A stretch of DNA of 64,000 bases from Phycomyces nitens (Eukaryota; Mucoromycota; Mucoromycetes; Mucorales; Phycomycetaceae): assembly GCA_022702545.1 (NCBI GenBank), contig JAHRBC010000007.1, positions 1,364,001 to 1,428,000 of the forward strand, read 5' to 3'. The translations under genes were made by a program, and so were the position numbers. Each line of letters opens with the position of its first letter. Position 1 is the stretch's first letter. Shown here in pieces: positions 23,637 to 34,840 of the stretch. The notes beneath the pieces were generated by a model. It saw nothing but the letters and a program-made list of their open reading frames with translations. It was not told the origin of the DNA and did not search any database.

Positions 23637-24877
23637 TGAGAGGAGGGCTTCCTGGATCCACCAGGAGTCGTACGAGAGTGGTCTACTGGAACAGAAACAG
23701 AAACTAAAGTATTATCTGTGGCACGGATGCCACGGCTGGAGTAAGAATACTTACTGGAGTTGGTGGAGTTGCCAGTCGGGTCGGTCATTAGTTCATCAAT
23801 GTCACCCGCGGCTATCTTGATCTCAAGCCAGGCGTCTTTTTGAGCTTTAGTCATTCCAGCCGTTGCTTCGCGAATGGTGATGACTTTGGTGGTGAGGAGT
23901 GGGGGACGGTCTTCGGTGGCAGCTTCGACGTCGGGAAGATCGATGTCTTCGTCGTTGGAGACGGGAGAATCCACGTCTGTGGGTGGTGCAGTGTCAGAGA
24001 TAGAGTCCTCAAGGGTAGCGGGGTTCACAGGCTCATTGGCCTTGTCTCTCGTTTCTTCGGCAGCAGCCATCTCAGCGGCATGCTTCAGGGCTGCAGCTTC
24101 TTCACGGGCAGCGTGGGAGGGGTGGTCTGGGCAAAGGGTTTCGTTGGCCAAATGGCCTGTTTCACCGCAGCGGCGGCAACGAGGAGGACGTGTGGGGCAA
24201 GTCGAGATGAGGTGACCCTCTTGACGGCAGTACCGGCAATGGGGAGACATAGCCTTGGATCGGGCCATCATTGGAGCATTGAAACATCCACCGATGTGGA
24301 TGCGGGGTTGGAGTGGTCGGGCCTGAGGAACTGCCGAGGTATCCAGGAACACAGCAGCTTCCCCTCGGAATTGCCCATGACGGTCCACATAGGCACGGAC
24401 ATGGATAACCTTGCCATAAGGTGCCATGGCTGTCTTGAGGGGATCACAGAGATCGATCTCAACTTGGCATGCGGGGATGTCGTAAAGGTTGACCTTGACG
24501 ATATTGGCATCCGAGGAGAAACCAGGGGATGCGACGATTCGAGAGCCTTTGACGGTGAGACCATCAGTGATGGCTTTGCGTCTTGTCTCGGGTTTTGGGA
24601 AGAGAACTTCGACAATAAGATCCTGTGACTTGGATCGACGGGGGATGTAGGACGCTGCTGGTCCGAGTTGTTGGACCATTAGTTCACAGAACTCATCGTC
24701 CGAAGCGATCTTGCCAATGTGGAAAACAACACTGGTCGGATTGATCGTTCTAGCCCAGGCGGCTGCAACGGCATCCTGGCTGAGAAGAGCTTCACTTCCT
24801 GGAGAAGTGAAGAGTGGGAGAACCTTGTTAGGTCGTACGAGGGGTCTAGGGGGGTGATTGTGAAGCGAGGCATTCAC
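23633..24877 (-). CDS. LINE ORF1, gag-like protein with CCHC zinc knuckles
   Basis: An uninterrupted 414-aa frame. The middle (about 215-260) contains two CCHC knuckles, CRYCRQEGHLISTC and CRRCGETGHLANETLC, the nucleic-acid-binding motif of LINE ORF1 and gag proteins. The region before it (about 50-200) resembles an RRM-like or transposon-associated fold, with FHIGKIASDDEFCELMVQQLG. An acidic, Ser/Pro/Thr-rich tail follows. Presumed role: RNA chaperone and RNP assembly for the element. Unlike ORF2 it has no visible lesion. Its stop codon overlaps the ORF2 start. It may be an orphan intact gag or a chance survivor. Confidence 0.8.
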   Translation of the reverse strand: MNASLHNHPPRPLVRPNKVLPLFTSPGSEALLSQDAVAAAWARTINPTSVVFHIGKIASDDEFCELMVQQLGPAASYIPRRSKSQDLIVEVLFPKPETRRKAITDGLTVKGSRIVASPGFSSDANIVKVNLYDIPACQVEIDLCDPLKTAMAPYGKVIHVRAYVDRHGQFRGEAAVFLDTSAVPQARPLQPRIHIGGCFNAPMMARSKAMSPHCRYCRQEGHLISTCPTRPPRCRRCGETGHLANETLCPDHPSHAAREEAAALKHAAEMAAAEETRDKANEPVNPATLEDSISDTAPPTDVDSPVSNDEDIDLPDVEAATEDRPPLLTTKVITIREATAGMTKAQKDAWLEIKIAAGDIDELMTDPTGNSTNSSKYSYSSRGIRATDNTLVSVSVPVDHSRTTPGGSRKPSSQ

Positions 24878-24907
24878 TCCATTCCATGTGCCTGAGCGCT
24901 TGTCAAC

Positions 24908-25061
24908 TGTGATAGTCGCTAGTAGGGGAATAACCTCTGTCTTTATTAGGATTTGAGAGTTGGGATATGATATAGGGATAGTGATTATAATGAGCTAGTT
25001 TAGGATAAGTATAAATATGGTAATAGGAAAGATTGCCAATTGGGGAGATATAACTGTCACA
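24908..25061 (-). mobile_element. solo LTR of an LTR retrotransposon with 5-bp target duplication
   Basis: A 154-bp segment that on the minus strand starts TGTGACAG and ends TATCACA, giving the TG...CA ends and short inverted termini of an LTR. The 5-mer TCAAC flanks both sides (24903-24907 and 25062-25066), as expected for integrase-made duplications. An AATAAA lies inside on the minus strand. No internal retroelement sequence is adjacent, so it is a recombination remnant. It sits just upstream of LINE ORF1. Confidence 0.7.
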
Positions 25062-25066
25062 TCAAC

Positions 25067-25754
25067 GTTGGACAAAAGATCAGGATTAGGCATGTTGGCT
25101 GTTACTTTTTAGGTATCTGTATATTCGTATTATAAATTTATTTGTAAAAATTTATAATGGAAAGAGAGGTGGCTCTTTTTGAGTTGACTTGCACTATACT
25201 CATTGGCTAACCAAAAATTTTGAACAAAGCACGGTATTTTACGGTTGACCAGGCCTATTATTTTAAAAAAGATTGCAAGAGTATAACATTATAAGAGTAT
25301 ATAAAAGCTTTTATAAATAATAATTGTATATTTGTTGTTAATACATCACTTGAATATACTCTATACTGTTATATCACCAAAAATAGTCACCAAAACTGAC
25401 AAAAAAGTCAGCAAGAAGATGTGATTTCAAATATGCGAATCATTATTACCTTGCACAAAAGATGGCATCAAGTGGTATTTGACTCCTGGGCTGAAGAATC
25501 TTAAGTTTGGTTCATTCTAAAAAGGGAAGCTTCACTCGGTTGTTACATAAATACCATATCAAGGTATTATTTGTGAGATGTCAGCCTGAACCGAGCTTTT
25601 ATTACTTACCGAACACTCTAATAGTAATACAAAAAAAACTTTACGTTCCCGGTGTCCACAATGATTACTTTTATCCAACAATTCCTCTGTGTCTCTATAT
25701 AAATCCAACTCTTCTTGAGCATCATTGATTATTTTATCCCAACTCCTCTCTTAA
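25067..25754 (+). promoter_or_regulatory. upstream region of the C2H2 gene with TATA-like site
   Basis: There is no gene-like frame with support. A TATATAAA-type sequence occurs at about 25695-25703, some 55 bp before the start codon at 25755; it could serve as the TATA box. The remainder is AT-rich spacer following the solo LTR. Confidence 0.4.
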
Positions 25755-26716
25755 ATGCTTCCGCCTAAATACTCTCCTAATCTAACTATACATTATGAAA
25801 ACACAATCCCAAGTCTTGATCCCAGCCAGTTTATCAATTTCTTGGAAGCAATATTTGATCGAAGAACTGCCATAATTGCCTTTTCCGCCAAAGATATACA
25901 GATTATTCTGGACTATATCAATGTCTTTGAGGCAATGTTTGTTATTACAAGCTCACTAAGCCAGGCCAGAAATCCAGAATGGAATACCAAAGATAATCTG
26001 TGGCATCTTTTAGGTAATGTTAACGTTAAATCTAGTGCTTTGATGTCTAACACTTTATATATTTTCATACAGCCATTGATTTTATTACTGCAATTGACTC
26101 CAACCAGTGGGACATTGGACAGTCTTTGTGGCCCTCGATGGCAGGACACTCTTTTTATTACCTTACATTTGATCAATGGGATGCCTTTTTATGTGACATC
26201 TCCATCTGTGGCAATGACTGCCAATTCCAAGAAAACTATAGTCCCTACAGCCAGTCTCTTTGCACTCTCAAACTCTCAAACTCATATACTCCAAATAGCC
26301 CATGCGCATCTCTGATGTCCTGTCCAGGTCAATCTAGCAATGGTATGCCCTAAGACAACTCTTATATATATATATATATCTTTACTTGATTATATAACCT
26401 CTTAATTTATAAAGATTCACAGCCATCAATTCAAGAACAACAAGCAGAACTTACTGTCATACATCATATCTTTAATGACTATGGAGTAGGGCATAGATCG
26501 CCAATACGCAAAAGACATGGTTCCATTGATCAGATATTCCATTGCCAAGAGTGTCATTATGGGACAAGCATCAAGAATAATTTCAAACGACATCTTCGTG
26601 TTCACACAAGCAATCCACATCTCTACATGTGTAGTGTGTGTGCAAAAGGATTTGGATCTAAGCACAATTTAAAGAGACATTCTAGAAATTCTCATGGCAA
26701 TATGCCACATTTTTGA
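25755..26716 (+). CDS. two-finger C2H2 zinc-finger protein
   Basis: Predicted DNA-binding protein of 276 aa from three exons: 25755-26013, 26073-26342 and 26415-26716. Both introns are GT-AG and phase 1, and the frame closes to a TGA at 26714-26716. The C-terminus carries two adjacent C2H2 fingers: CQEC...HLRVH (Cys220, Cys223, His236, His240) and CSVC...HSRNSH (from Cys249). Spacing is C-x2-C-x12-H-x3/4-H, with the usual hydrophobic core residues. The N-terminal 170 residues are unlike any domain I recognise. Two tandem terminal fingers are typical of fungal stress or developmental regulators, but targets cannot be inferred. It lies between mobile-element remnants yet looks intact. The second intron contains a (TA)n run. 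Confidence 0.8.
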
Positions 26717-28936
26717 TACCCAAATGTTTTCCAATAAAGACATACTTGTTTTATTAAAAGTATACATGCTTGACAACTATTAAAGTGTATAAAATGAACT
26801 TACTAAGCAATAAATTACAATGACATGGTTGACATTCCTTTGAATAAAAATCAATATAAACTCTTATGTTATATACATTACCAATACATTTATATATATA
26901 TGTGTGTGTGTTTTAATGTTGTACAAGATCTAATAAAAGCTGCTTTTATCAAACAGAAAAAATAAAGCCGTCAACTCAGCTATAGAAACCAGCGTAAATA
27001 TTCCATTTTTCTTTGTATGTGTTATATGGTTTGTTAGTATCTTGTAAGAGAAATAATGATACCGCGAGTGTTATTTATCAGAAAGAATATTACAGATGTT
27101 TAGACACTCTGAAAAAAATACAGAGAATATACACCTTATCTTTAACAGATATCTTTTCATCTGTTGACTATAGACTCAAGACTTTATATTCCTATAGCCA
27201 ATAGTGTATATATTATGAAAATATAAAAATAAATAATGTTTAATATCGGGTGTTTCGACCATGAGCAGCAATTATAACCTTAATTCAATCAAGCATATTT
27301 TTAAGTCTTGCACTGAATTCAGTATCCATTTCCTCCCACTCCTTGGCAATACAGGCCTTGAGACCTTTAGAATTGTTAATATATGTCTTCTTCTCTGAAC
27401 CACAGTCTATTATGGCTTTCCATACACCCTCAATTAGGTTCAAATCAGGAATGCCGATTCTTTTGTATTAAAAAAAAAGAGGTCGACGAGATGGCTGGTT
27501 GTCAAAGCGCGTTGTTCTACCAATTTTTACGCCCTGTTGTGTTCCACGCAGTATGGCAGGGTGACCGATCTTTCTTGAAAGCACACACGTGCCAGTTTTG
27601 ATTCTGCTTTTTTTCTTTTTTGGTATTTAAATTTATTCTAGTTCCACAGTCAGGATACTGTGCGCATCGTGATTTATGCCTGCCACAAAGGTAAAAAACG
27701 GGGGAAATACAGCGGAGTACGACAAAGGAACAGTAAATGAATGCCAATGCTGGATGCGGACAGAGGCTGATAGCCGATACCTTTTAAGTTCTCTACGTGT
27801 CAATAGAAAGTTAGGAAAGATATTCAACTCTTGGCTTGTATTTTATGGTAATACAATCTTTAGTGTCTGCCATACACCTTTTACCAAAATAATGTGTCTA
27901 TCGCTCAAAATAATAGATTATTCATGTCTTTAGCTAATCACTAAATCTCATGCTAATCACTGCACCTTTTTTTATTTTTTATTTTTCCTACTGCTCCTGC
28001 TTTGATTGGACTTTAAAAATAACAAAAACAAAAGAGTTTTTGGTTGTAATGCAGTAGATTCATATTGAGATTGCTCAATTCTACACAATCTATCGAATCA
28101 ATATTCTGCTAGCAACAAATACGTAACAAACGCACAATGAGACTTGGGTGGTCAGCAGCAAGGAAGCACCAAAGCATTTATCCAATTATCAAATACACAA
28201 AAAAAGAAAGAAAGTAACCAATGTCTTTGCAACCAGCTATCACTCTTGTTTTCTCTAAAGACCTATTTGCAACCTCGAATCCAATATCAATTTATTTGAA
28301 TATGTTTGCTCAAACCAAACCAAGAATAATAATAATAAATGGCATTGGAAAGTGAAAAAGAGTACCAAGAGAGTAAGATAAAGGGCCAAACGCAAGATTA
28401 AAAGTAGATCCAATGGATCATCTATTCACAACTTTTTGGTATACTTGGATATTCTTGACTGATTATCAAAGAATTATGGCTAGAGTCCAATCCAAAACAT
28501 TTGAAATATATTTTGGACAAAAAATATACGTCAAGATCAATACAACCTACACCTTAAAAGCACCCAAGGCTCTGACCAAATAGTAAACAAGTACAAGAAA
28601 TATTGCCTCTCCATGCATAATATAATAGCTTTAGAAAGGTATAAAGTAAAATCTATCCTATATTGAACTAATCATGAAATTGTTCTGTTGCAAGTCAAAG
28701 GCTACCTTCTTATTTTATAAAAAAGAAAATAAACATGGGTTGACTTTTATACATTCTTTAAAAGCATACAAAAGAATGTTGTGTAAATGATAGATCCATT
28801 TAAAAAAATAAAACTAGCAAACAGATTAATAAGTGTATTCTCTTGGTTTTATTATACCAAGAATGAATGGGGTTTTTAGGGGGTCTTTACTATGTCTGTT
28901 AAATGCGATGCTCATATTTGTTTAAAAAAAAAGGGT
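26717..28936. other. AT-rich spacer around the Tc1 relic
   Basis: Apart from the Tc1/mariner remnant at 27240-27830 I see no gene. A TG/TA microsatellite lies near 26885-26912. The stretch 27940-28936 has only short chance frames and A/T runs, and is presumably the 3' flank of the nucleoporin gene. Confidence 0.5.
27240..27830 (-). pseudogene. Tc1/mariner transposase relic
   Basis: Minus-strand pieces in three frames match the order of a Tc1-type DDE transposase: FVAGINHDAHSIL (about 27690-27640), then FKKDRSPCHTAWNT with the second Asp region (about 27580-27530), then GIPDLNLIEGVWKAI with the catalytic Glu (about 27450-27410), and a C-terminal IKVIIAAHGRNTRY ending at 27240. Frameshifts separate the blocks. 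A TGA at 27285-27287 stands where the family often has Arg before the final helix. The N-terminal DNA-binding part and the terminal inverted repeats were not found. It is inactive. Confidence 0.75.
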
Positions 28937-30644
28937 TCATGCCTTCAACCCAATAGGGTTGCTGGAAGAAGATGTTGTGTTAATTACACGAACTGGGACT
29001 TCTTCCACAGGCTTGACACCAAGAATATATCCACTTCGGATAAAGGTCGTGTTCATTTTGAGTGCTTCGTTTGCATGAACAGGGTTCTCGTAACGAATAC
29101 GGAACCAGTCGGGGCAAATTACTTCGGGTTCGCTAGAAGCACCAAGAGCTTGGAACTTTGCAACCATCTCTTTCAGCATATCCGGAGGGAATCCAAATAC
29201 ATTCAGTACAGTGTTGGTGGGTTGGTTACTAGAGAGAGAAAGAGAACAATGGTTATGGATTAATATAAAGTGTTGAGGTATAGACTTGTTGGTTTATGTG
29301 ACAAATTACTTGATCTTCAAAGGATTGAGGAAGCTATCGTTTTGGGTAACAAAAAGCTGCTGTGGTTTGTAGACTTGTTCAGGAGCAGGCTTGGCTAGAC
29401 CAGCTGTCCACAAAGAGGCAGCTGGTGGCTTCTTATCCTGGCCACCAGTTGCTCCTTTTGCATTTCTGACAAATCCATAGCCAGTGTGGCCTGTTGAGTT
29501 GAAGATTCCGGGAAGACTTTCCTTGTTTGCTGTAGACTTTTCCTTTCTGTAATAAAATGAACGTCAATTGGCGTCAGAGTATCAAGTCGAGACTTACACA
29601 TTTTCGGCAATGCCATCACCAACTGCCTGTGTTACGCGACGCTAAAGAAGTGTTAATAAGGTATTGTGTGGATACTCAAATGACTCACTTGATGGGAGTT
29701 TGAGGTCGCAGTCAAGAATGGTGGGAGCATGTTTTCTTTTACGCTATACATTGATGAGAGATGTCTAGATGGAAGATTGTTGTTTTGGGGTCTTTGGTCT
29801 CCAAGAAGCGCGTCGGCTTTCGAAGACTTTCTGTTGAACATATTGGCTGTCAATTCTGTGCGCGTCACACCTTCAGGAGAAACAATAAAGTGTGGGACGT
29901 TTACTTCAGGAAATGAATTCTTCAATGAAAGCAGACTGTTGTCTTCAGGTTGTTTGGGGGCAGCTGGTTTTTGGGGCAATGCGCTTGTAAATAAGCCAGT
30001 GGTAGGTTTAAATATACTCTGAGATGTGATGGGAGCAAACTGCTGTTGCTGCTGCTGCTGCTGCTGTTGAGGTTGTTGTTGTTGCTGAAGTTGAGGCTGC
30101 TGCTGCTGCTGCTGCTGAGGTTGTTGTTGAGGTTTAGCGTTACAAGAGAAAGGACATCCTACAGTGGGTACAATCTGGCCCGAACGGTCGTATGATGTAG
30201 ATTGGGATTCAATGGAAGTGAATGGTCTCGAAGAATTATAGGCTAGGGTTGGGTTTCCTGATTCGTTCTTAGTGTTTCCAATTACTGCAGTAGAAGCTCT
30301 TCGTGCAACAGTATCCCAGAATGCTCTTGGAGCATCGCTACCCTTTCCGTCAAACATCTCTTTGTCTGCCGGATTTTTTACCGGTTGACTTTGAGAAAAA
30401 GGGTTCGTCTGAGGATATATAATTGCAGGACCAGCTTTTTGAATAGGAACTAGAGTACACAAAACAGTGAATATTGTGGTAGGCGGTAGGAATGAAGATT
30501 GTGTAGATTATTATTACCAGGCTTTACTTGGGTTTGTTTACCAGGGGTGATGACTTGCGGCTTTTTAGATGCTATGGTTGGTTTTCTTGATAGCCAGTAC
30601 GGCACGCCAAAAAAGACGACAAAAAACAATAGTTCTAATATCAT
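28937..30644 (-). CDS. NUP35/Nup53-type nucleoporin with N-terminal membrane segment
   Basis: Predicted nuclear-pore protein of 486 aa from five exons: 30518-30644, 29689-30449, 29598-29641, 29310-29546 and 28937-29228, all GT-AG and in phase. The C-terminal domain (about 392-470) is the MPPN/RRM_NUP35 type: TVLNVFGFPPDMLKEMV, then WFRIRYENPVHANEALKMN, and YILGVKP at the end. The middle is low-complexity, with Gln-rich tracts encoded by CTG/TTG repeats (30040-30130) and scattered FxS/PF motifs. The ATG at 30644 gives an N-terminus of hydrophobic residues (ILELLFFVVFFGVPYWL) followed by a basic stretch, a likely single membrane anchor. Yeast Nup53 instead uses a C-terminal amphipathic helix, which seems absent here because the protein ends NPIGLKA. 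The domain is certain; the anchor is inferred from hydropathy. Confidence 0.82.
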
Positions 30645-32843
30645 TTCGAGAAATAATAAAGACAAAGTGCCTTGAGGCGCGTACGCAACTTGGTTAATTT
30701 ATGGTACAGCCAACCACAATCCATTCAGTGGCTTAGAGGACAACTTGCGATTTGAACTTTAATGAAATTGGCGCAACTTTTTTTATATACATATATATAT
30801 ATTATGTCTTGGTGACAAATGGGCTAATCATACGTACGGTCCATATGGACACCTTTCTCTAAAGACATACTTTACTAAATACACTTATCGGGTGTCCCAA
30901 ATATTTCATTTTGGTTTCAAAAGAACCACATACACACCAACTAGTGTTTCTTTTTTATTATAGGAATATTTTATATATATTTAAACTGGATTGATAAACA
31001 GCATGCCATGGTGTTTTGATTATTATATAGCTGGCTTTACTTGGATCTATATATCACAACCATAGTACACAATAAAAACAGGATTTGGTCTTTAGATATT
31101 CTTACGAGTTGCTTGTTCAAATTGTATTTGGAACAATAACATTTATGATACTCGACAACCGAGTATTTTATTATAAAAGGTATGGTACTTTTGTTGACAA
31201 GGGTTCCAGTGGTCGGCCTATTTTTGAACAAGGGTGTGATTCATTTTAAAGGCATAGTAATAATAAAAAAAATATAGTGGGAATTACAAGAGAAAACATT
31301 CTCAAGATAACAATCGAGTGTTTTAAAGTATTTGAGGTCAAATAATTAGTTTTGTTGACTAGGCAAATGTAAATCATCAGTATTCAATGATAATAGAGCA
31401 ACATGCTTAAAAAAAGGTAAGCCAAAAAACCAAGGTTATCCGTATGGTGTCTATATCACTTTATCATTTAAGGTAGCCCATGAGACAGGTAGCCCATAAG
31501 GCACAGAGAATCTTACTGTTTGAATAAAAGCTGTTACTTTTACCCAAGGTAATATCTCATAATATAACGATACATGATTAAACAATCGATATATCTGTTT
31601 TTTTTGGTTAGTGTTTTCATTTAATGGTGTCAAAAGATTAAAGAATTCTCTCTGGAAGCAACTATATGGTATCAATGTGATTAAAGAACAAAAAAAAACT
31701 TTTATATCAATTAATCAATAGTGAATTGGAATTGATACAAATTCGTCCTTGCCAAATGAGCACACATGGTGGTCTAGGTTAATATGGTAATCTTGGAGAC
31801 CTTTTTAAAATTGTGGCGGGAGCTTAGAAATTGTCTCATTTCTAAAGCTTTCTTGTATCAACACCACTCTTTGGAATGCTATTTCTTTAGCAGCAATAAC
31901 TCTTTATTTAACCTATAAGCCTTTTTATAAACAAATCTTGTTTCTGTATCTTGTAGTTCAGGTTAATATATGCGACTACCGTTCTATGCGTTTGCCCTTT
32001 TTTAAAAAAGATGATTGATGACTAAATAAGCCCTTGAGAAATCAAAGCCCAAGGAAATGCTTCAAAAATAAAAAGGGAAATCTCATGAAATTTTGGTTTT
32101 GTCCAGCTCCATTGTACCTTCTTTTTCTTATTGAGATTACTGTCTCACAAGATTCTTGTGAACAAAACGGAATGATTATAATCGCCCTCTGTTTTGCAGA
32201 TTCTCTGGATTTAGAAATAAATCTTATTGTTTCATTTACATAAGCTTGTTTAAATGATTGTAATACCAGTAAATGTCAACTGAAATACCCAGTGAATGAT
32301 TTAGTGTAATGATATTGCATAAATACGCTTACACTTTATATTTATTGTGATTATTTGAACCCTTTAACACAAAATATATACTCTTGTCTACAATATATAT
32401 AAATAAATTTTAGTTATTGTCCGGGTCTATTAAAGAAATCCAATCATGGCATTGTTTCCATACAGCATTTGCACCAATATATATATATATATAAGATATC
32501 ATACTTGATATTCGATTGGGATGTACTACAAGAGTATAAACATGATTACTGCAGAATGTCTTGGTCAGCATATAATTTTTGTATAATTCTTAGTAATATG
32601 GTAGAAAGCAGGTGATGTTACTAGCCATTATGATAATGTGGCACGGCAACTAAACTTCTTTAATAGTTGCGCCATGATATTCTCCGGGGGGCCCTGCTTT
32701 TGACGAGAACAATTGTTTGTAATATGGCAAGTACTAAAGATCCCATACTTAAATAGCAAGTCTGCAGAGTGCTCCCAACACACACACATATATATATACT
32801 TGTATGACATTTTTACATTTTGCCACAAACTCATGAGCCGGCT

Positions 32844-33350
32844 TTTATTGAGTTGCTGTGTTGCAGAATGAATGCCCAGAATACATCTTGAAAGGTGGGC
32901 GAATACTTTGGTATGATGCTTTGAAAACAAACTCTCTCGCCATAATACTGCCATTATATTCAAAGAAACCCAAGTCGACTATTGGTTTATATGTATCATA
33001 TGTACCAGAACTTCTATTGTGATGCAGAGTACACACAATGTAGTCGAGAACAATGCCTTTTAGAATGATAAAGGCACATTTGATCGAAACACAATAATGA
33101 CGATACGTGTTTGGATCACCAAAATCAGAACCAATTTGCTGCGACACATTAATATCCTCAGAAAAGCCATATTATTATCTCGGTTTCCATTGCTTCTTTA
33201 AACTGGCAAATACTTTCACGAGGATTCTAGACTTTTGCTCGGAAATTGTTGGGATCTTTTGTACCAAAAAATATATATATATAAAAAGGGTTGATATGAA
33301 ATATGGTTTGGTGAATATGAAGCCTGGCCTTAAAGGATAGAGGGTTTGTT
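32844..33350 (-). pseudogene. possible decayed coding fragment, family unknown
   Basis: A 100-codon minus frame (33147-32845) reads DPNTYRHYCVSIKC and YDTYKPIVDLGFFEYNG and ends at a TAA. Upstream, a second frame contains TISEQKSRILVKVFASLKK. Adjacent in-frame stops separate the two blocks and no splice signals join them. Residue composition looks more protein-like than neighbouring chance frames. I do not recognise the family. It may equally be noncoding. Confidence 0.25.
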
Positions 33351-34499
33351 GGTAGGATACAAGATAGTCATTCAAACTTGGTATATGTGCACTATTCTAG
33401 TAGGAAAAAAAAAGAAAAAGCAAACAGGAGAACATTATTAATAGAGACAAAATTTCAATCTATTCATGTCAGTGTCAAATGTATCATGTTGCATTTGCAT
33501 TTCTTGTGTTGCTTAAACCTTTTTTTTTTCTTTCTTTCTTTCTTGGTTTCTTTGTGCTATAACACAATAAACCTGTAGTTAATCACAAGGCATGTGTGCC
33601 GTGTATCTCAATTACAGAATGTAGATTCAAACAGACTGAATTGTACGATTATAAAGTAAAATATCAGGTCTTATTTCCACACTTTCTTTTTTTTATATCA
33701 AATAAAATTGCCTTTGAAATATCTGGGGGTGTTGTAAGGCAGCTAAAATATACATGCCTTGTACTCATAATTATATTTGCTCGTTATTTTCATTGTGTGG
33801 GTGGAAAATAAAAGAAAAGAAAAAGTGTGCAAAATATAAAATCGAGAAAGTAAAGATAAAACTGAATATTGTAAATGAATTGTACGATAAAAGATAGTGC
33901 TCTTTGTCATTAGATTTAGATGAATAATGGTTTCTTGATCTCAAGCATAGTTTACCGTCAATTGACTCTTTACCTGCAATCCGCACAAAAGCATGCATGT
34001 TCCTCTGCTTCCTCTGATCTTTTGCATACAATGACAACTATTATTGATATTTTTTCTTGATCTCTTGGATACTGACTTTGAGGAACAGTTGAACAAAAAA
34101 AAGTATTAAGCGATCAAAGAACGTTATAAGCTATTCTGTCGCGGGCACTGCTACTGTGGTTTTTGGCTCCATGTCATTAATCAGACTAATGTTATCAAAT
34201 CAACCTAAATCGTCACCTTTATACATACATGTATACATACATAAACATATATATGCATAATCATGACCTTTCTTATTTGCCTTTATCCCATCAGGTCATT
34301 TGCATATTCTTGGAAATATGGCATTACCAAAGAACGGCATTGACTATAGACGATTTCTCACTGTGGAAAATCAACCAACTTTTTCGAATACAGGGAGACA
34401 TAATTCAGTCGCCGCCTAAACCCACGTTTCATAAAAATATTCATAAAAAAGAAAAAAGATCTCCTGATCTTGCTCCGTTCTTCAAAAAATAGAAGAAGT

Positions 34500-34840
34500 C
34501 AATCTTGAACTATAGTCTTTTGGATATATTGAATATTGAACCAATTCGTCCATCAATTGCGTTCCACATACTCTCGTCAGCAACAATGCCAAGAATACCT
34601 GACAGTTGAAGCCAGTGCGTTGACAATAGGGCTTCTATAGTGCTGTGACTTCAAAAATATCTGAGGAGGTATATTTATCCTCTTGATTCAGGGAGTGAAC
34701 AGTATCCTAGTTAGGGAAGTTGTCATATTACTGTCAAGTCTGGTGCCCCATTCTTCACCATACTCTTTTTTTCTATTCAGGATCATGTCCAGACATTGGA
34801 TGATATTGTCCATCAGAAAAATGATTTCCTTTTTTTTTTA
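34500..34840 (-). pseudogene. possible decayed coding fragment, family unknown
   Basis: On the minus strand a frame from about 34826 to 34697 reads MDNIIQCLDMIL, then EYGEEWGTRLDSNMTTSLTRI, and hits a TGA. Further on, another frame reads LQLSGILGIVADESMWNAID and stops near 34510. The two blocks could be one broken gene with a frameshift. There is no start, no clear intron and no family assignment. Confidence 0.28.

Larger units (their letters stand above)
20472..24877 (-). mobile_element. degenerate non-LTR retrotransposon (LINE) with ORF1 and broken ORF2
   Basis: Read on the minus strand. ORF1 (24877-23633) is gag-like with CCHC knuckles. ORF2 starts in an ATGA overlap with ORF1 and shows an apurinic-type endonuclease start (23636-23223). 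An AT-rich block without similarity then takes over (22376-23222). Reverse-transcriptase motifs follow at 22375-22022 (GRGLRQGDPLS and LAYADDLLVYL). Connection-type fragments lie at 21715-21167, and a zf-RVT-type region is at 20915-20472 (RIVWWKALWGRLPTRAFVF, CTICQMEVDTSEHFFITCP). Stops and frame changes separate these blocks, so the element is inactive. The coding blocks are GC-richer than their surroundings. The zf-RVT tail fits fungal LINEs; the clade was not assigned. Confidence 0.88.

Noticed and set aside
23840..24628. 262-codon plus-strand frame opposite LINE ORF1
   Set aside because: It is the antisense shadow of ORF1; the minus strand carries the zinc-knuckle motifs.
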